Shown here: one piece after another, positions 50,957 to 59,340 of the stretch
How the letters are laid out: each line of letters starts with the position of its first letter
How positions within the stretch are numbered: position 1 is the first letter of the stretch
Assembly: GCA_041484525.1 (NCBI GenBank)
Contig: JBGPHT010000003.1
Location: forward strand, 1-64,000
Source: JBGPHT01 sp041484525
GTDB taxonomy: Bacteria > Acidobacteriota > Terriglobia > Bryobacterales > Bryobacteraceae
Reading direction: 5' to 3'
Length of the DNA: 64,000 bases
Translations under genes and position numbers: made by a program
The notes under the pieces: generated by a model
Databases searched by the model: none
What the model was told of the DNA's origin: nothing
The model's input: the letters and a program-made list of their open reading frames with translations, nothing else

Positions 50957-52830
50957 CCAACCGTGAAATCGATCGATTGCGTTGTCTCGACGGCAGGACT
51001 CGCGAGTTTGTCCTGGACCAACACTTGCAGCACGTAATCGCCGGTGGGTAGCCGATCGCCCAGGCTGATGCTGGCGGACACCACGCGATGACCCGGCTCA
51101 CTGCCGGCCGGTATCGTCAGGGTGGATTCCTGCGTCGAAAAGACCGGGACGCCGTCCTGGAAGATGCGGACCACGATGCCCGCCTCGGAGTGCCGGTCCT
51201 CGGCAACACCCAGATTGTAGATGTCGTATGTGTAGGTGACTTTCTCGCCCGGATGGAAGACACGGTTGGCGCCGCCTGACTGATTCCTCTCGCTCTGCAG
51301 GATGATTCCGGAAAGCAACAGCCGGTGGCTCGCGAAGTCCGGCACCTCCACGAACCGGCTGGCCGATCCGAACCGGCCTCCGAACTCATCGCCCAACGCA
51401 ACGCGCACACGGTAGGCACCGGGGCGGCGGACCTGCAGGCGGAGCAGGCAACTCATTCCATCGCGAATGGCACGCTGGTATTCCTGTTCCGGCATTTGAG
51501 CGGAGAAGGTGTGGCCTACATGGTCGACTGCCTCCGCGGATTCTCCCCACGTAGTCGCCAGAAGGTTGAACAGGCAGCGGCGGACGCCTTCAGCCGTGCG
51601 GATGAAGGTCAGGTCGCGCGCATCCAGATGGATCATGATCTGGAGATAGGGGCCGCTCTTGGGATCGTGGAAGAACAGCGGAGTCATCGCGAAACGGAGG
51701 TCGCCGGTTGCGAAAGGCGAGTTGAGGGCACGCCCCAGTTCCGCGGAAGCTGTGTCGAGCGCCGCAGTACCGGGCGTCTCCTGGGGCACCAGGCCATTGC
51801 GGGACCGTACGTGCAATCCCGGCCGCGTGACCTTCACCGCGACTTCGCGGAAGAGTCTGGCCTTCGAATACTGTTCGAATGCGCGCGACGGCGGCTCGTA
51901 GTCGAGGATGTAGTAGCCGTCGCGGTCGGTCAGAATTTGCTCGAGCGCGGTTGAAAGATTGTCGAGTAGCATGCCGCCGGTCTCTCGCGCCAGCCGCGCC
52001 ATGACGGGCTCAAGCTGCTCACCGGAACGTGTGGCGCGCAGCACGGGCGCCGGCGAATTCGGCAGCGGCTCGGCGGTGAACGTGGTGCTCGGGCCCCGCG
52101 GATCGACAACGTAGAGGACAACGAAGGCGCGGCAGGCCGCGTCCAGAATCTCCTGGTACGACGCGCCCGGCGGCGGACCGGGATCCTCTGTAAAGAGGAC
52201 GACTGATTTGCGGCCATACAGATTGTGAAGCCCGCCCAGAGCGGAGCGCAGCGTGCCGAGCGTACCCACGGAGAACGCCGGGCCGCGGGCGAGAGCGGAG
52301 GACGGTGGCGAACTGAGAGTGCCGCCGGCGATGGCGGCGAACAAGGTGCGCCGGCCGGACGTGAACTTCTCCAGAGCGCCGGTTCCGGATGAAGTGCGCA
52401 GGATGGCAGCGGAGTCGCCGGGCTTCATCGCGTTCACGTAATTCGTCAACCAGCCGCGCACCGCGGAGGCGCTCCGCCGCGAGAGATGAAGGTCGTCGAC
52501 GATGAATACTACGGGACGCCCGGCGGGACCCGGGAGAAACGGATCAGGCCAGAACAACGGGACGGGGCCTTCGACGGGATGTAGCGCGTCCACGTACCTG
52601 GCGCGGGCGGCCTCATGTGGGCTATCGTCCTGCAGAATTACGAAGTCGGAGGCTTGGAGATCGGTTACGGGGCGGCCGTCCTGGGTAGTGACAACGGCGT
52701 CGAGCAGGACGGTTGGCGGGAGATCTTCGAGCGAGCGATCGAGCGACTTGCGGGGTACCCTCCGGACCTGGGCCTGCGGTGCGGCAGCGAAGGCGATCGC
52801 GGCGCCGAGGAGGATTGCCGCAATCTTCAT
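50950..52830 (-). CDS. VWFA-related acidobacterial secreted protein
   Basis: 626 residues from ATG 52830, signal peptide about 1-20 (AAILLGAAIAFAAAPQAQ). Residues about 40-260 form a von Willebrand factor A domain in the divergent form seen in Acidobacteria: LDAVVTTQDGRPVTDLQASDFVILQDD, PVVFIVDDLHLSRRSASAVRGWL, GRKSVVLFTEDPG. A metal-site-like D-x-L-H-L-S replaces the usual DxSxS. The remainder is beta-rich (YYILDYEPPS ... VAVKVTRPGLHVRSRNGLVP) and ends with an Ig-like segment. The role is unknown; binding or adhesion is presumed. Diverges from the S9 peptidase with 53 bp between starts. Confidence 0.88.
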   Translation of the reverse strand: MKIAAILLGAAIAFAAAPQAQVRRVPRKSLDRSLEDLPPTVLLDAVVTTQDGRPVTDLQASDFVILQDDSPHEAARARYVDALHPVEGPVPLFWPDPFLPGPAGRPVVFIVDDLHLSRRSASAVRGWLTNYVNAMKPGDSAAILRTSSGTGALEKFTSGRRTLFAAIAGGTLSSPPSSALARGPAFSVGTLGTLRSALGGLHNLYGRKSVVLFTEDPGPPPGASYQEILDAACRAFVVLYVVDPRGPSTTFTAEPLPNSPAPVLRATRSGEQLEPVMARLARETGGMLLDNLSTALEQILTDRDGYYILDYEPPSRAFEQYSKARLFREVAVKVTRPGLHVRSRNGLVPQETPGTAALDTASAELGRALNSPFATGDLRFAMTPLFFHDPKSGPYLQIMIHLDARDLTFIRTAEGVRRCLFNLLATTWGESAEAVDHVGHTFSAQMPEQEYQRAIRDGMSCLLRLQVRRPGAYRVRVALGDEFGGRFGSASRFVEVPDFASHRLLLSGIILQSERNQSGGANRVFHPGEKVTYTYDIYNLGVAEDRHSEAGIVVRIFQDGVPVFSTQESTLTIPAGSEPGHRVVSASISLGDRLPTGDYVLQVLVQDKLASPAVETTQSIDFTVGH

Positions 52831-52883
52831 GCGAGAACGGAGCACATTCCAGATTAGCCGAACCATCGTGGGCCGTCACTACA

Positions 52884-54929
52884 ATGAAGGTGATGCGATT
52901 CGTTGTTCTCCTTCTGCCGGCGCTCGGCCTCTCGGCACAACCGGTTCCGTTTACGCTCGACCAGGTGCTGGGGTACGCGTTCCCGTCCTCGCTCGCAGCG
53001 TCGCCCGCCGGCGGCAAAGTCGCGTGGGTCGAGAACACCCGCGGCGTGCGCAATATTTTTGTGGCGGAGCCGCCGGCCTACCAGGCGCGGAAGATCACGG
53101 CGTACCTGCGGGATGACGGACAGGAAGTGCAGCAACTGGCATGGGCGCCGGACGGGTCTGCAGTCGCGTTCGTGCGCGGCGACAGCGCCAATGAGCGCGG
53201 CGAGTATCCGAATCCGGCGCTGAATCCGAAGGGCGAGGAGCAAGCGGTGTGGGTGGTCGCGCTCGATGGTGGAGCGCCGCGGCGGATCGGCGAAGGCGCG
53301 TCGCCCGCGGTGTCGCCGAAGGGGGACCAGGTGGCGTACGTTTTGCGCGGGCAGATCTGGCTGGCGCCGGCCGACGGAAGGGGCGCACCGTCGCTGGCCT
53401 TCAAGACCCGCGGGCAGTGCGCGCGGCCGGTGTGGTCGCCCGACGGGACGCGCGTCGCATTCACCAGCGCGCGCGGGGACCATACGTTCATCGGTGTCTA
53501 CGACGCAGGCGCCGGCAAGCTCCAGTTTCTCGATCCGGGCACGGATAACGATTCCGAGCCGGAATGGTCGCCGGACGGGCGCAGCGTGGCATTCCTGCGC
53601 GAGCCGAGCACAGGATTGCGCGCGGTGCGGGAGGCGCGGCGGACGGGCGAGCCGTGGTCGATTCGCGTGGCCGCAGCCGAGACGGGAGTAGGCCGCGAAG
53701 TGTGGCACGCACGTGCGGGCGCGGGCTCGGTGTTCCGCGGCGTGACGGCGCGCAATCAGATTCTCTGGACGGCGGGCGGCCGCCTGGTGTTCCCGTGGGA
53801 AGGTGATGGTTGGACCCACCTCTATTCGGCGCCGGCCGACGGTGGACCCGCGGCCTTGCTGACGCCGGGAGCGTTCGAAGTGGAACACGCGGCGCTGTCG
53901 GCCGGACGGCGCGAGGTGGTGTTTTCGTCGAACCAGGAGGACATCGACCGGCGGCATCTTTGGAAAGTAGCCGCGACCGGCGGCACCGTGCCGATGCCAT
54001 TGACCTCGGGGCAGGGGCTCGAATTCTCACCCGTTCCGACAAGCGATCCAAATGCGCTGGCCTTCCTGCGATCGGACGCGCAGCACCCGTTGCACCCGGC
54101 CATCCAAATCGGCGGCGAGGCACGGAACCTGAGCACGCTGCCCGCGGACTTTCCCGTGCAGCAAATGGTAACGCCCGAGCAGGTAGTCTTTCCATCAGCC
54201 GACGGACTGGAGATCCACGGCCAGTTGTTTCGACCTCCAGGTCGCACCACGAGGGCTCCGGCGGTGGTGTTCTTCCACGGCGGATCGCGGCGCCAGATGC
54301 TGCTCGGGTGGCACGCGATGTATTACTACTCGAACGCGTACGCGTTGAACCAGTATCTGGCGAATGCGGGGTATATGGTGCTTTCCGTGAACTACCGCAG
54401 CGGCATCGGGTACGGGCTGAATTTCCGCGAGGCGCTGAACTACGGCCCGTCGGGTGCGAGCGAGTACAACGACGTGCGCGGTGCCGGCGTGTGCCTGCGC
54501 ACGCGCGCCGATGTTGATCCCGCGCGGATCGGCGCGTGGGGAGGATCGTACGGCGGGTACTTGACGGCGATGGCGCTGGCGCGCGCATCCGACCTTTTCA
54601 AAGCGGGCGTGGACTTCCACGGTGTGCACAATTGGGCGGCGGAACTGGGGATTCCGGTGACGGAGCCGGACTACCGGTTGGCGTACGAATCGTCGCCGCT
54701 GGCGAGTGTGCGAACGTGGCGGTCGCCAGTGCTGTTGATCCAGGGGGATGACGACCGCGACGTGCAGTTCAACCAGACGGTGATGCTGGCGGACGCCCTG
54801 CGACAGCGCGGAGTGAATGTCGAAGAGCTGATCTTTCCCGACGAAGTGCACGACTTCCTGCTGTGGCGAAGTTGGCGGGACTCGTACTCCGCAGCGGCGC
54901 GATTCCTGGAGAGAACGCTGGGGCGGTGA
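52884..54929 (+). CDS. Secreted S9 prolyl-oligopeptidase family peptidase
   Basis: About 681 residues, signal peptide in the first 20. The N-terminal two thirds are a beta-propeller built of WD40/TolB-like blades (LAWAPDGSAVAFVRG, PAVSPKGDQVAYVL, PVWSPDGTRVAFTS, PEWSPDGRSVAFLR), the C-terminal third is an alpha/beta-hydrolase: FFHGGSRRQM as oxyanion loop, GAWGGSYGGYLTAMALA with the nucleophile Ser, LLIQGDDDRDVQFNQTV with the Asp, and PDEVHDFLLW with the His. It should cleave short peptides in the periplasm or outside. A second in-frame ATG at 52893 is an equally good start. Confidence 0.92.
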   Translation: MKVMRFVVLLLPALGLSAQPVPFTLDQVLGYAFPSSLAASPAGGKVAWVENTRGVRNIFVAEPPAYQARKITAYLRDDGQEVQQLAWAPDGSAVAFVRGDSANERGEYPNPALNPKGEEQAVWVVALDGGAPRRIGEGASPAVSPKGDQVAYVLRGQIWLAPADGRGAPSLAFKTRGQCARPVWSPDGTRVAFTSARGDHTFIGVYDAGAGKLQFLDPGTDNDSEPEWSPDGRSVAFLREPSTGLRAVREARRTGEPWSIRVAAAETGVGREVWHARAGAGSVFRGVTARNQILWTAGGRLVFPWEGDGWTHLYSAPADGGPAALLTPGAFEVEHAALSAGRREVVFSSNQEDIDRRHLWKVAATGGTVPMPLTSGQGLEFSPVPTSDPNALAFLRSDAQHPLHPAIQIGGEARNLSTLPADFPVQQMVTPEQVVFPSADGLEIHGQLFRPPGRTTRAPAVVFFHGGSRRQMLLGWHAMYYYSNAYALNQYLANAGYMVLSVNYRSGIGYGLNFREALNYGPSGASEYNDVRGAGVCLRTRADVDPARIGAWGGSYGGYLTAMALARASDLFKAGVDFHGVHNWAAELGIPVTEPDYRLAYESSPLASVRTWRSPVLLIQGDDDRDVQFNQTVMLADALRQRGVNVEELIFPDEVHDFLLWRSWRDSYSAAARFLERTLGR

Positions 54930-54933
54930 AAAA

Positions 54934-55302
54934 CTACTTCGCGCGCTTGGCGGTGAGTTCCTCGGTTGCCACGTCGCCCACTTTGCGGGTGAGCTTCATC
55001 TCATCGCCCGCAATCTTGCCTTTATATTCGATGCGCAGCGTCTGGCCCTGAAAGTCCAGGTTCTCGACGAAGGCGACCTCGTCGCCCTGGATCGTCCCTT
55101 CGCTGATCTTGGCCTCGCCGAAGTTCGATTTCGCGGTGCCGGTAATCTTACCGGCATCCACTTTGAAATCGTAAGCATAGTTCTGGACGCCGACCTGCGT
55201 ATCGAACGAGGCGGTCCATTTACCAGTGATGTCGGCGGCGAAAGCGGGCGCGAGAAGGACAAGCGCGAACGCAGCAACAGGTAGGAATCGGTTACGAGTC
55301 AT
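54934..55302 (-). CDS. Small secreted beta-rich protein
   Basis: 122 residues. Signal peptide about 1-22 (FLPVAAFALVLLAPAFA), then alternating strands: DITGKWTASFDTQVGVQNYAYDFKVDAGKITGTAK, ISEGTIQGDEVAFVENLDFQGQTLRIEYKGKI and EMKLTRKVGDVATEELTAKR. I recognise this 'xITGKWxA ... GDxVxF' layout as a recurring small exported domain, probably lipocalin-like, of unknown role. It starts from its own promoter (TAGAGT 9 nt before the ATG) and ends 4 bp from the convergent S9 peptidase. Confidence 0.75.
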   Translation of the reverse strand: MTRNRFLPVAAFALVLLAPAFAADITGKWTASFDTQVGVQNYAYDFKVDAGKITGTAKSNFGEAKISEGTIQGDEVAFVENLDFQGQTLRIEYKGKIAGDEMKLTRKVGDVATEELTAKRAK

Positions 55303-55347
55303 GCTGAGATTACTCTATCGCGATCCCCGCTCGAGGGGAAGCCGAAA

Positions 55348-55794
55348 TCACTCGAAGTAGTCGGCCAGTCGCCGCAGCAACGACTCCTGGTCGCGCTGAC
55401 GCGCGGATTCCCAATCCTGGCAGGCGCCGCTCAACTCCACCAGGCACTCCGTTACCGCGCTCCGCTCGCTGCGGCCGATTGCCGAATCCACGCGATGCTG
55501 CGGAGCATACCGTCCCAGCGAGATGCGCAGCAATCCGCTGAACGGATCCCGCAATTCATGCTTGAGACACAAGCGCCGGGCACGCGGCAACAACTCCTCT
55601 AACTCGCGCCGCCGGTCGCAAAACGTGCGATGCTCCGCCTCCAGATCGCGGCTGATGGTCGCCGCATAGCCGGGCAGACGGTAGTACTTCTGATACGCCG
55701 CCTCCCACTGGTCCACCGCGCCGAGATAATGTTCGACCGCGAGCCGTAGAGCCGCGATGAATTCGCCGTCAGAGATTGTTCTTTCCTGGTCCAT
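55348..55794 (-). CDS. Hypothetical helical protein
   Basis: 148 residues, charged, with no signal peptide or membrane segment. Secondary structure looks almost entirely helical (GEFIAALRLAVEHYLGAVDQWEAAYQKYY, LEAEHRTFCDRRRELEELLPRARRL, WESARQRDQESLLRRLADYFE). I do not recognise the family. It lies between two small exported proteins in the same direction and is not tightly spaced to either. Confidence 0.6.
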   Translation of the reverse strand: MDQERTISDGEFIAALRLAVEHYLGAVDQWEAAYQKYYRLPGYAATISRDLEAEHRTFCDRRRELEELLPRARRLCLKHELRDPFSGLLRISLGRYAPQHRVDSAIGRSERSAVTECLVELSGACQDWESARQRDQESLLRRLADYFE

Positions 55795-55864
55795 TCGGAT
55801 TCGTGTGATTACTCACCTAACATTATCCTCCGAACCAGGAATTCCTAGAATCTCGGCAACGCCC

Positions 55865-56320
55865 CTACTGCTTGTCGTAGACGACAGTGCCTTCGACCGC
55901 CTGGCCAGTGGCGTTGGTGCCTTTGGCGGTAACGGTCAACGTCTTCCCGTCGGCGGATAGTTTGGAATGCGTCGTGTAGACGGCCTTACCGCCTTTGCTA
56001 TAGCTGACCGAACGCTCAGTCTGGCTGGCGCGCTTGCTGCTCACGCCATCATAGGGTGAGGAAATGATCTTGCCCGTTCCGCCCGCCGCTGGCACGGTGT
56101 AGTGTGATGCAATCGCTGAGCCGTCAGCGGCTGTTCCGGCGATCGTTATGTCCAGATCGCTCCCCGTAGCGGCGATCGTGACGGTTTGGTCTTTGGGCGC
56201 CGCACCGGTGGTGAACTTGGTTTTGGCGGGATTGAGCTTCCACGTTCCGACGAAAGGATCCGCTGCATACCCCAACGCAGCAAATCCCAAAAGGACAAAC
56301 AAGAGTCGTGTGTGCTTCAT
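55865..56320 (-). CDS. Small secreted protein of unknown function
   Basis: 151 residues from ATG 56320. Signal peptide about 1-20 (LLFVLLGFAALGYA). The mature part begins ADPFVGTWKLNPAKTKFTTGAAPKDQTVTI and goes on with alternating strands and Lys/Thr/Ser-rich turns to the end, a layout seen in a widespread family of small exported acidobacterial proteins often near transporters. GAGG lies 6 bases before the start. The insertion sequence is inserted 44 bp upstream and may have displaced the original promoter; TATACT at about 56346-56351 (minus strand) remains. Confidence 0.7.
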   Translation of the reverse strand: MKHTRLLFVLLGFAALGYAADPFVGTWKLNPAKTKFTTGAAPKDQTVTIAATGSDLDITIAGTAADGSAIASHYTVPAAGGTGKIISSPYDGVSSKRASQTERSVSYSKGGKAVYTTHSKLSADGKTLTVTAKGTNATGQAVEGTVVYDKQ

Positions 56321-56364
56321 AGCACCTCGCTTTCTGTGCACGGAAGTATATCACGGCTGTCAAC

Positions 56365-56385
56365 GCCAAGTAGAAATGTCCTGTT
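56365..56385 (+). repeat. Left terminal repeat of the insertion sequence
   Basis: Starts GCCAAGTAGAAATGTCC. It is the exact reverse complement of 58017-58037. Confidence 0.85.
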
Positions 56386-56636
56386 TGGTGGTGAGGTTTG
56401 AGGGGTGTGGTTTAAAGTGTGGATGATTCTCCGGGACGTCGCGGTCACGGGGAAGATTCAAAGCCGATGCGGCGGAGTTGGCTCCGAAGTAAACGGCGGC
56501 AAGCCCTCGGTCAACGGGGCCCTGCGGGTACCCTCCGGGGGTTTTGCTTTTGATGGCAAGCTTACTTGGGTGAGACTCCCGAGCGGAGGCTTTGAATACG
56601 GTAAACGCGAAGCTGGCGGGGCCGTTGTTGCCCGGC

Positions 56637-57975
56637 CTACCGAATGGGTTTTACGCCGCGGACCTGGGACGGTGCCTCGATTACGGACAGAGCGGTTTTC
56701 TCCGGACTGGTCAGGTGGAAGTTCTTCATCCATTGGCTTTTCGCGCGTGGCGCGGCAGGCTTGCGCGCACGGCCCGCGATCACTTTGGGCTTGGGCACTT
56801 TGGGACGCGGCTGGCACGCGGAGACTGTCAGGTACCGCTTGCCGAAACGCACCGCTATAGAGGCGTCGAGCCGGACTTCGACCCGTACGTCGGCTCCGCG
56901 CAGACCCGCACGAACGTCGCTTCGTGCAATCTGGTAGGTCTGGTTGTCGAACTGAATCGTATAGCCATTGCTGACCTGTCTGAGTTCGACATAGCTCAAC
57001 GAAGCAGCCAGCGAGTGTTCCTTGCCTAATGGCCGGTGCGCATCGTCGTTGCTGGCCGGAATCACGGCAATCGTGTTGTTCCACCAGACGATGAACTCCG
57101 CTTCCCGGTAAGCGTTGGCCTGCTCCAGAGTCTTTGCCCCGGCCACACGCAGGCCTTTGACCGGACGGTCCTGCGCCGTCTGGAAACTGCGTTCCACACG
57201 ACCCTTGGCTTGCGGCGAGTGCGCCCCGATCCACACGATGTCCAATTCCCGGAGCGCTCGTCCGATCTGCGTCGGCGGCAAAGGATCGCGCTCGTCCCGC
57301 GGCAGATCTGCGGCGTACCGCGCAGTTTTCGGCGCCGTTTGAAACAGACCCGCCTTGTCGGTGTAATAACTGACCGGCCGGCCATGCCGCTCCACATAGC
57401 TCCACATAGCTCCACACCAGACGCATGTTTTCTTCCGTCGAATCGTGCAGCACGAACCGCGCGTGAAGGCGGCTGGAAGCGTCGTCGATCATGCTGATCA
57501 GGTACAGCTTCGGACCACGATCTTCCAGCCAGGCGTGCTCGCTGGTGTCCCACTGAATCAGTTCGCCCACGCGGGAGCGGCGCGGCCGCCACGGATGGAT
57601 CTTGTCGACAACCTGCCTGCTGACACGCCACAGCTTCCCTTCGATCATCCACGTTCGCACCGTCTCCCGCCCCGCGTGAATGGCGTGTTTGTTGGCCAGG
57701 TATTCCGCCGCCAGCGTCGGGCCGAAGCCCCGATAGACATCGCGGCCTAGTATCTCCAACGCCTTCTGTTTGGTTTTCTCGTCCAGCTTGCGGTTGGACC
57801 GCCGCCCCCGCAGAGCGTGCACCAACGCCGCATCGCCTTTCCCCTTCAGCCGCTTCAACAACCGGCGAATATGTCGCTCGCTCTGGCCGAGATCCTCGGC
57901 AGCTTGCCGTTGGGTGATCAGGCCCTTTCTTGTTTTCTTCAATGCGACCAGCCGGTCGCGGTCTCGTTGTGTCAT
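56637..57975 (-). pseudogene. ISNCY-family transposase with a 10-bp duplication
   Basis: Starts at ATG 57975 with a helix-turn-helix end (TQRQAAEDLGQSERHIRRLLKRLKG) and an RNase H-like core: first Asp in IQWDTSEHAWLE, second in SYYTDKAG, Glu in KGRVERSFQTAQ. Between them, at 57391-57410, the 10-bp unit TCCACATAGC is duplicated in tandem, so the frame shifts after WSYVE and would read into noise. Removing one copy restores a 442-residue protein through VERHGRPVSYYTDKAG to the stop at 56637. The element is therefore non-autonomous unless served in trans. The C-terminal Lys/Pro/Ala-rich tail is normal for the family. Confidence 0.88.
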
Positions 57976-58016
57976 GAGAAGTGTTCCTGAATCCACCTCT
58001 CCAGACTGACCCTGTC

Positions 58017-58037
58017 AACAGGACATTTCTACTTGGC
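58017..58037 (-). repeat. Right terminal repeat of the insertion sequence
   Basis: Reverse complement of 56365-56385 over all 21 positions. It lies 42 bp upstream of the transposase ATG and 3 bp inside the related degenerate copy. Confidence 0.85.
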
Positions 58038-58040
58038 ACG

Positions 58041-58061
58041 AATAGGACATTATCATTTGGC
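58041..58061 (-). repeat. Degenerate second copy of the right-end repeat
   Basis: AATAGGACATTATCATTTGG and one more base match 16 of 21 positions of the neighbouring end repeat, in the same orientation and 24 bp further out. Tandem binding sites of this kind are common at the ends of insertion sequences. Confidence 0.65.
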
Positions 58062-58160
58062 GGCGACAGTTGGCGTGCGCAAGTAGCTCCGGCCCTCTCC
58101 CTTGCTATACAATATGGACGGGCGGGTTTGCCCGCCGGAGGGAGCTCGGAACCTGGGATT

Positions 58161-58439
58161 ATGTCGGATCGCGGATTTTTATTCCTCTTCAGCGTTTTCA
58201 TGATTATTGCGTCACTCGCCACCACCGTGTGGCTGGTAGTGAGCGGTCAGGCCGCGACCGTGGACGGCCTCTTCCTGGTGCTCTACGCGCTGCTGCTGGC
58301 GCTGGCATTTGCACTTTACGTCATGTTCATGATTCGCCGTGCGATGGCGGCAGTGGCGGAACCGGCGGCAGCGGCCGCCAAATCGACGGCTGCCAAAGCG
58401 GCTGCCAAGCCTGCGCCGGCGACGGTGTCGCAGTCATAG
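58161..58439 (+). CDS. Small two-helix membrane protein
   Basis: 92 residues. Two hydrophobic segments (FLFLFSVFMIIASLATTVWLVV and DGLFLVLYALLLALAFALYVMF) are followed by an Ala/Lys/Pro-rich cytosolic tail (AEPAAAAAKSTAAKAAAKPAPA). No family recognised; it resembles small membrane subunits of unknown complexes. It follows the insertion sequence and precedes the cyclophilin gene by 64 bp. Confidence 0.6.
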   Translation: MSDRGFLFLFSVFMIIASLATTVWLVVSGQAATVDGLFLVLYALLLALAFALYVMFMIRRAMAAVAEPAAAAAKSTAAKAAAKPAPATVSQS

Positions 58440-58489
58440 AAAAGCCGGGCTTTACAGGCTAAACGCGGCAAATTCTGTCAATTCTTCGT

Positions 58490-58495
58490 TATAAT
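58490..58495 (+). promoter_or_regulatory. Consensus -10 box before the cyclophilin gene
   Basis: TATAAT followed by CGGGCGTT and then the ATG at 58504; 8 nt between box and start and no Shine-Dalgarno, the same layout as at 6359 and 46511. Confidence 0.45.
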
Positions 58496-58503
58496 CGGGC
58501 GTT

Positions 58504-59340
58504 ATGAAGCTACTCATTTTTCTACTCGCCTCGGCATGCTTGGCACTGGCGCAGACTCCCGCGCCCTCCAAGGCCGCCACACCGCCGGCAAAAGCTGCGG
58601 CCCCCGCCACCAAGACGGGGACTAGCGGTGGGTCGGCGTCGTCGACTTCCCGTCTGCTGAATCCCGCCGCTCTGACCGCCAAGGCACCCGAGGTCTTCCG
58701 CGCGAAGTTCACCACCAGCAAGGGCGACTTCGTGGTGGAAGTGACGCGCGCCTGGGCGCCGTTGGGCGCCGACCGCTTCTATAACCTGGTGCGCAACCAC
58801 TTCTTCGACAACGCTCCGTTCTTCCGCGCCATCGCGAACTTCATGGTGCAGTTCGGCCTCCCGGCGAATCCGGCCTATGGCAAAGTGTGGGCGAAGGCGG
58901 CGATCAAAGACGATCCCGTGAAGCAGAGCAATAAGAAAGGTACGATCACGTTCGCCACCGCCGGTCCGAACACCAGGACCACTCAGGTGTTCATCAATCT
59001 CGTCGACAACGGGACGACGGGCGCTCAGTTGGACGGCCAGGGCTTTGCTCCGTTCGGGACGGTGACGGAAGGCATGGAGGTCGTCTCCAGTTTCTATACT
59101 GGTTACGGCGACAGTGGTCCCGACCAGGGCCGCCTGACCGACGAAGGCAAGGCATACGCCGACAAGTCCTTCCCCAGGCTCGATAGCATCAAGACCGCGA
59201 CCATCATCTTCCCCGAGCCGCCACCTCCACCGCCGCCTGCCGCCAAGAAGGCTGCCCCCGCCGCCGGTACTGTCCCGAAGGCTCCCGCTACCGCCCCGAC
59301 GGGTACCAAGGCGCCCGCCGCGCCGCCGAAAAAGCAGTGA
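58504..59340 (+). CDS. Exported cyclophilin-type peptidyl-prolyl isomerase
   Basis: 278 residues. Signal peptide about 1-16 and an Ala/Pro/Lys-rich linker (about 20-45) precede the cyclophilin domain (about 60-235): FTTSKGDFVVEVTRAWAPLGADRFYNLVRNHFFD, FFRAIANFMVQFGLP with the catalytic Arg-like position, GTITFATAGPNTRTTQVFINLVDN, and the LDGQGFAPFGTVTEGMEVV end. A long Pro/Ala/Thr tail (about 240-278) suggests a periplasmic or surface location. It accelerates proline isomerisation during folding. The stop overlaps the 5'-nucleotidase start by 4 bp (GTGA). Confidence 0.92.
   Translation: MKLLIFLLASACLALAQTPAPSKAATPPAKAAAPATKTGTSGGSASSTSRLLNPAALTAKAPEVFRAKFTTSKGDFVVEVTRAWAPLGADRFYNLVRNHFFDNAPFFRAIANFMVQFGLPANPAYGKVWAKAAIKDDPVKQSNKKGTITFATAGPNTRTTQVFINLVDNGTTGAQLDGQGFAPFGTVTEGMEVVSSFYTGYGDSGPDQGRLTDEGKAYADKSFPRLDSIKTATIIFPEPPPPPPPAAKKAAPAAGTVPKAPATAPTGTKAPAAPPKKQ

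Larger units (their letters stand above)
56365..58061 (-). mobile_element. Insertion sequence (ISNCY-type), transposase broken
   Basis: A 1.7-kb element bounded by matching ends. The 21-bp sequence at 56365-56385 reappears inverted at 58017-58037 without mismatch. A second, degenerate copy (16/21) lies outside it at 58041-58061, so the right end probably has two tandem subterminal sites. The only gene is the transposase, transcribed toward the left end. The left 250 bp between the repeat and the transposase stop is noncoding. No target duplication can be seen, since the outer limits are not certain. Confidence 0.78.
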
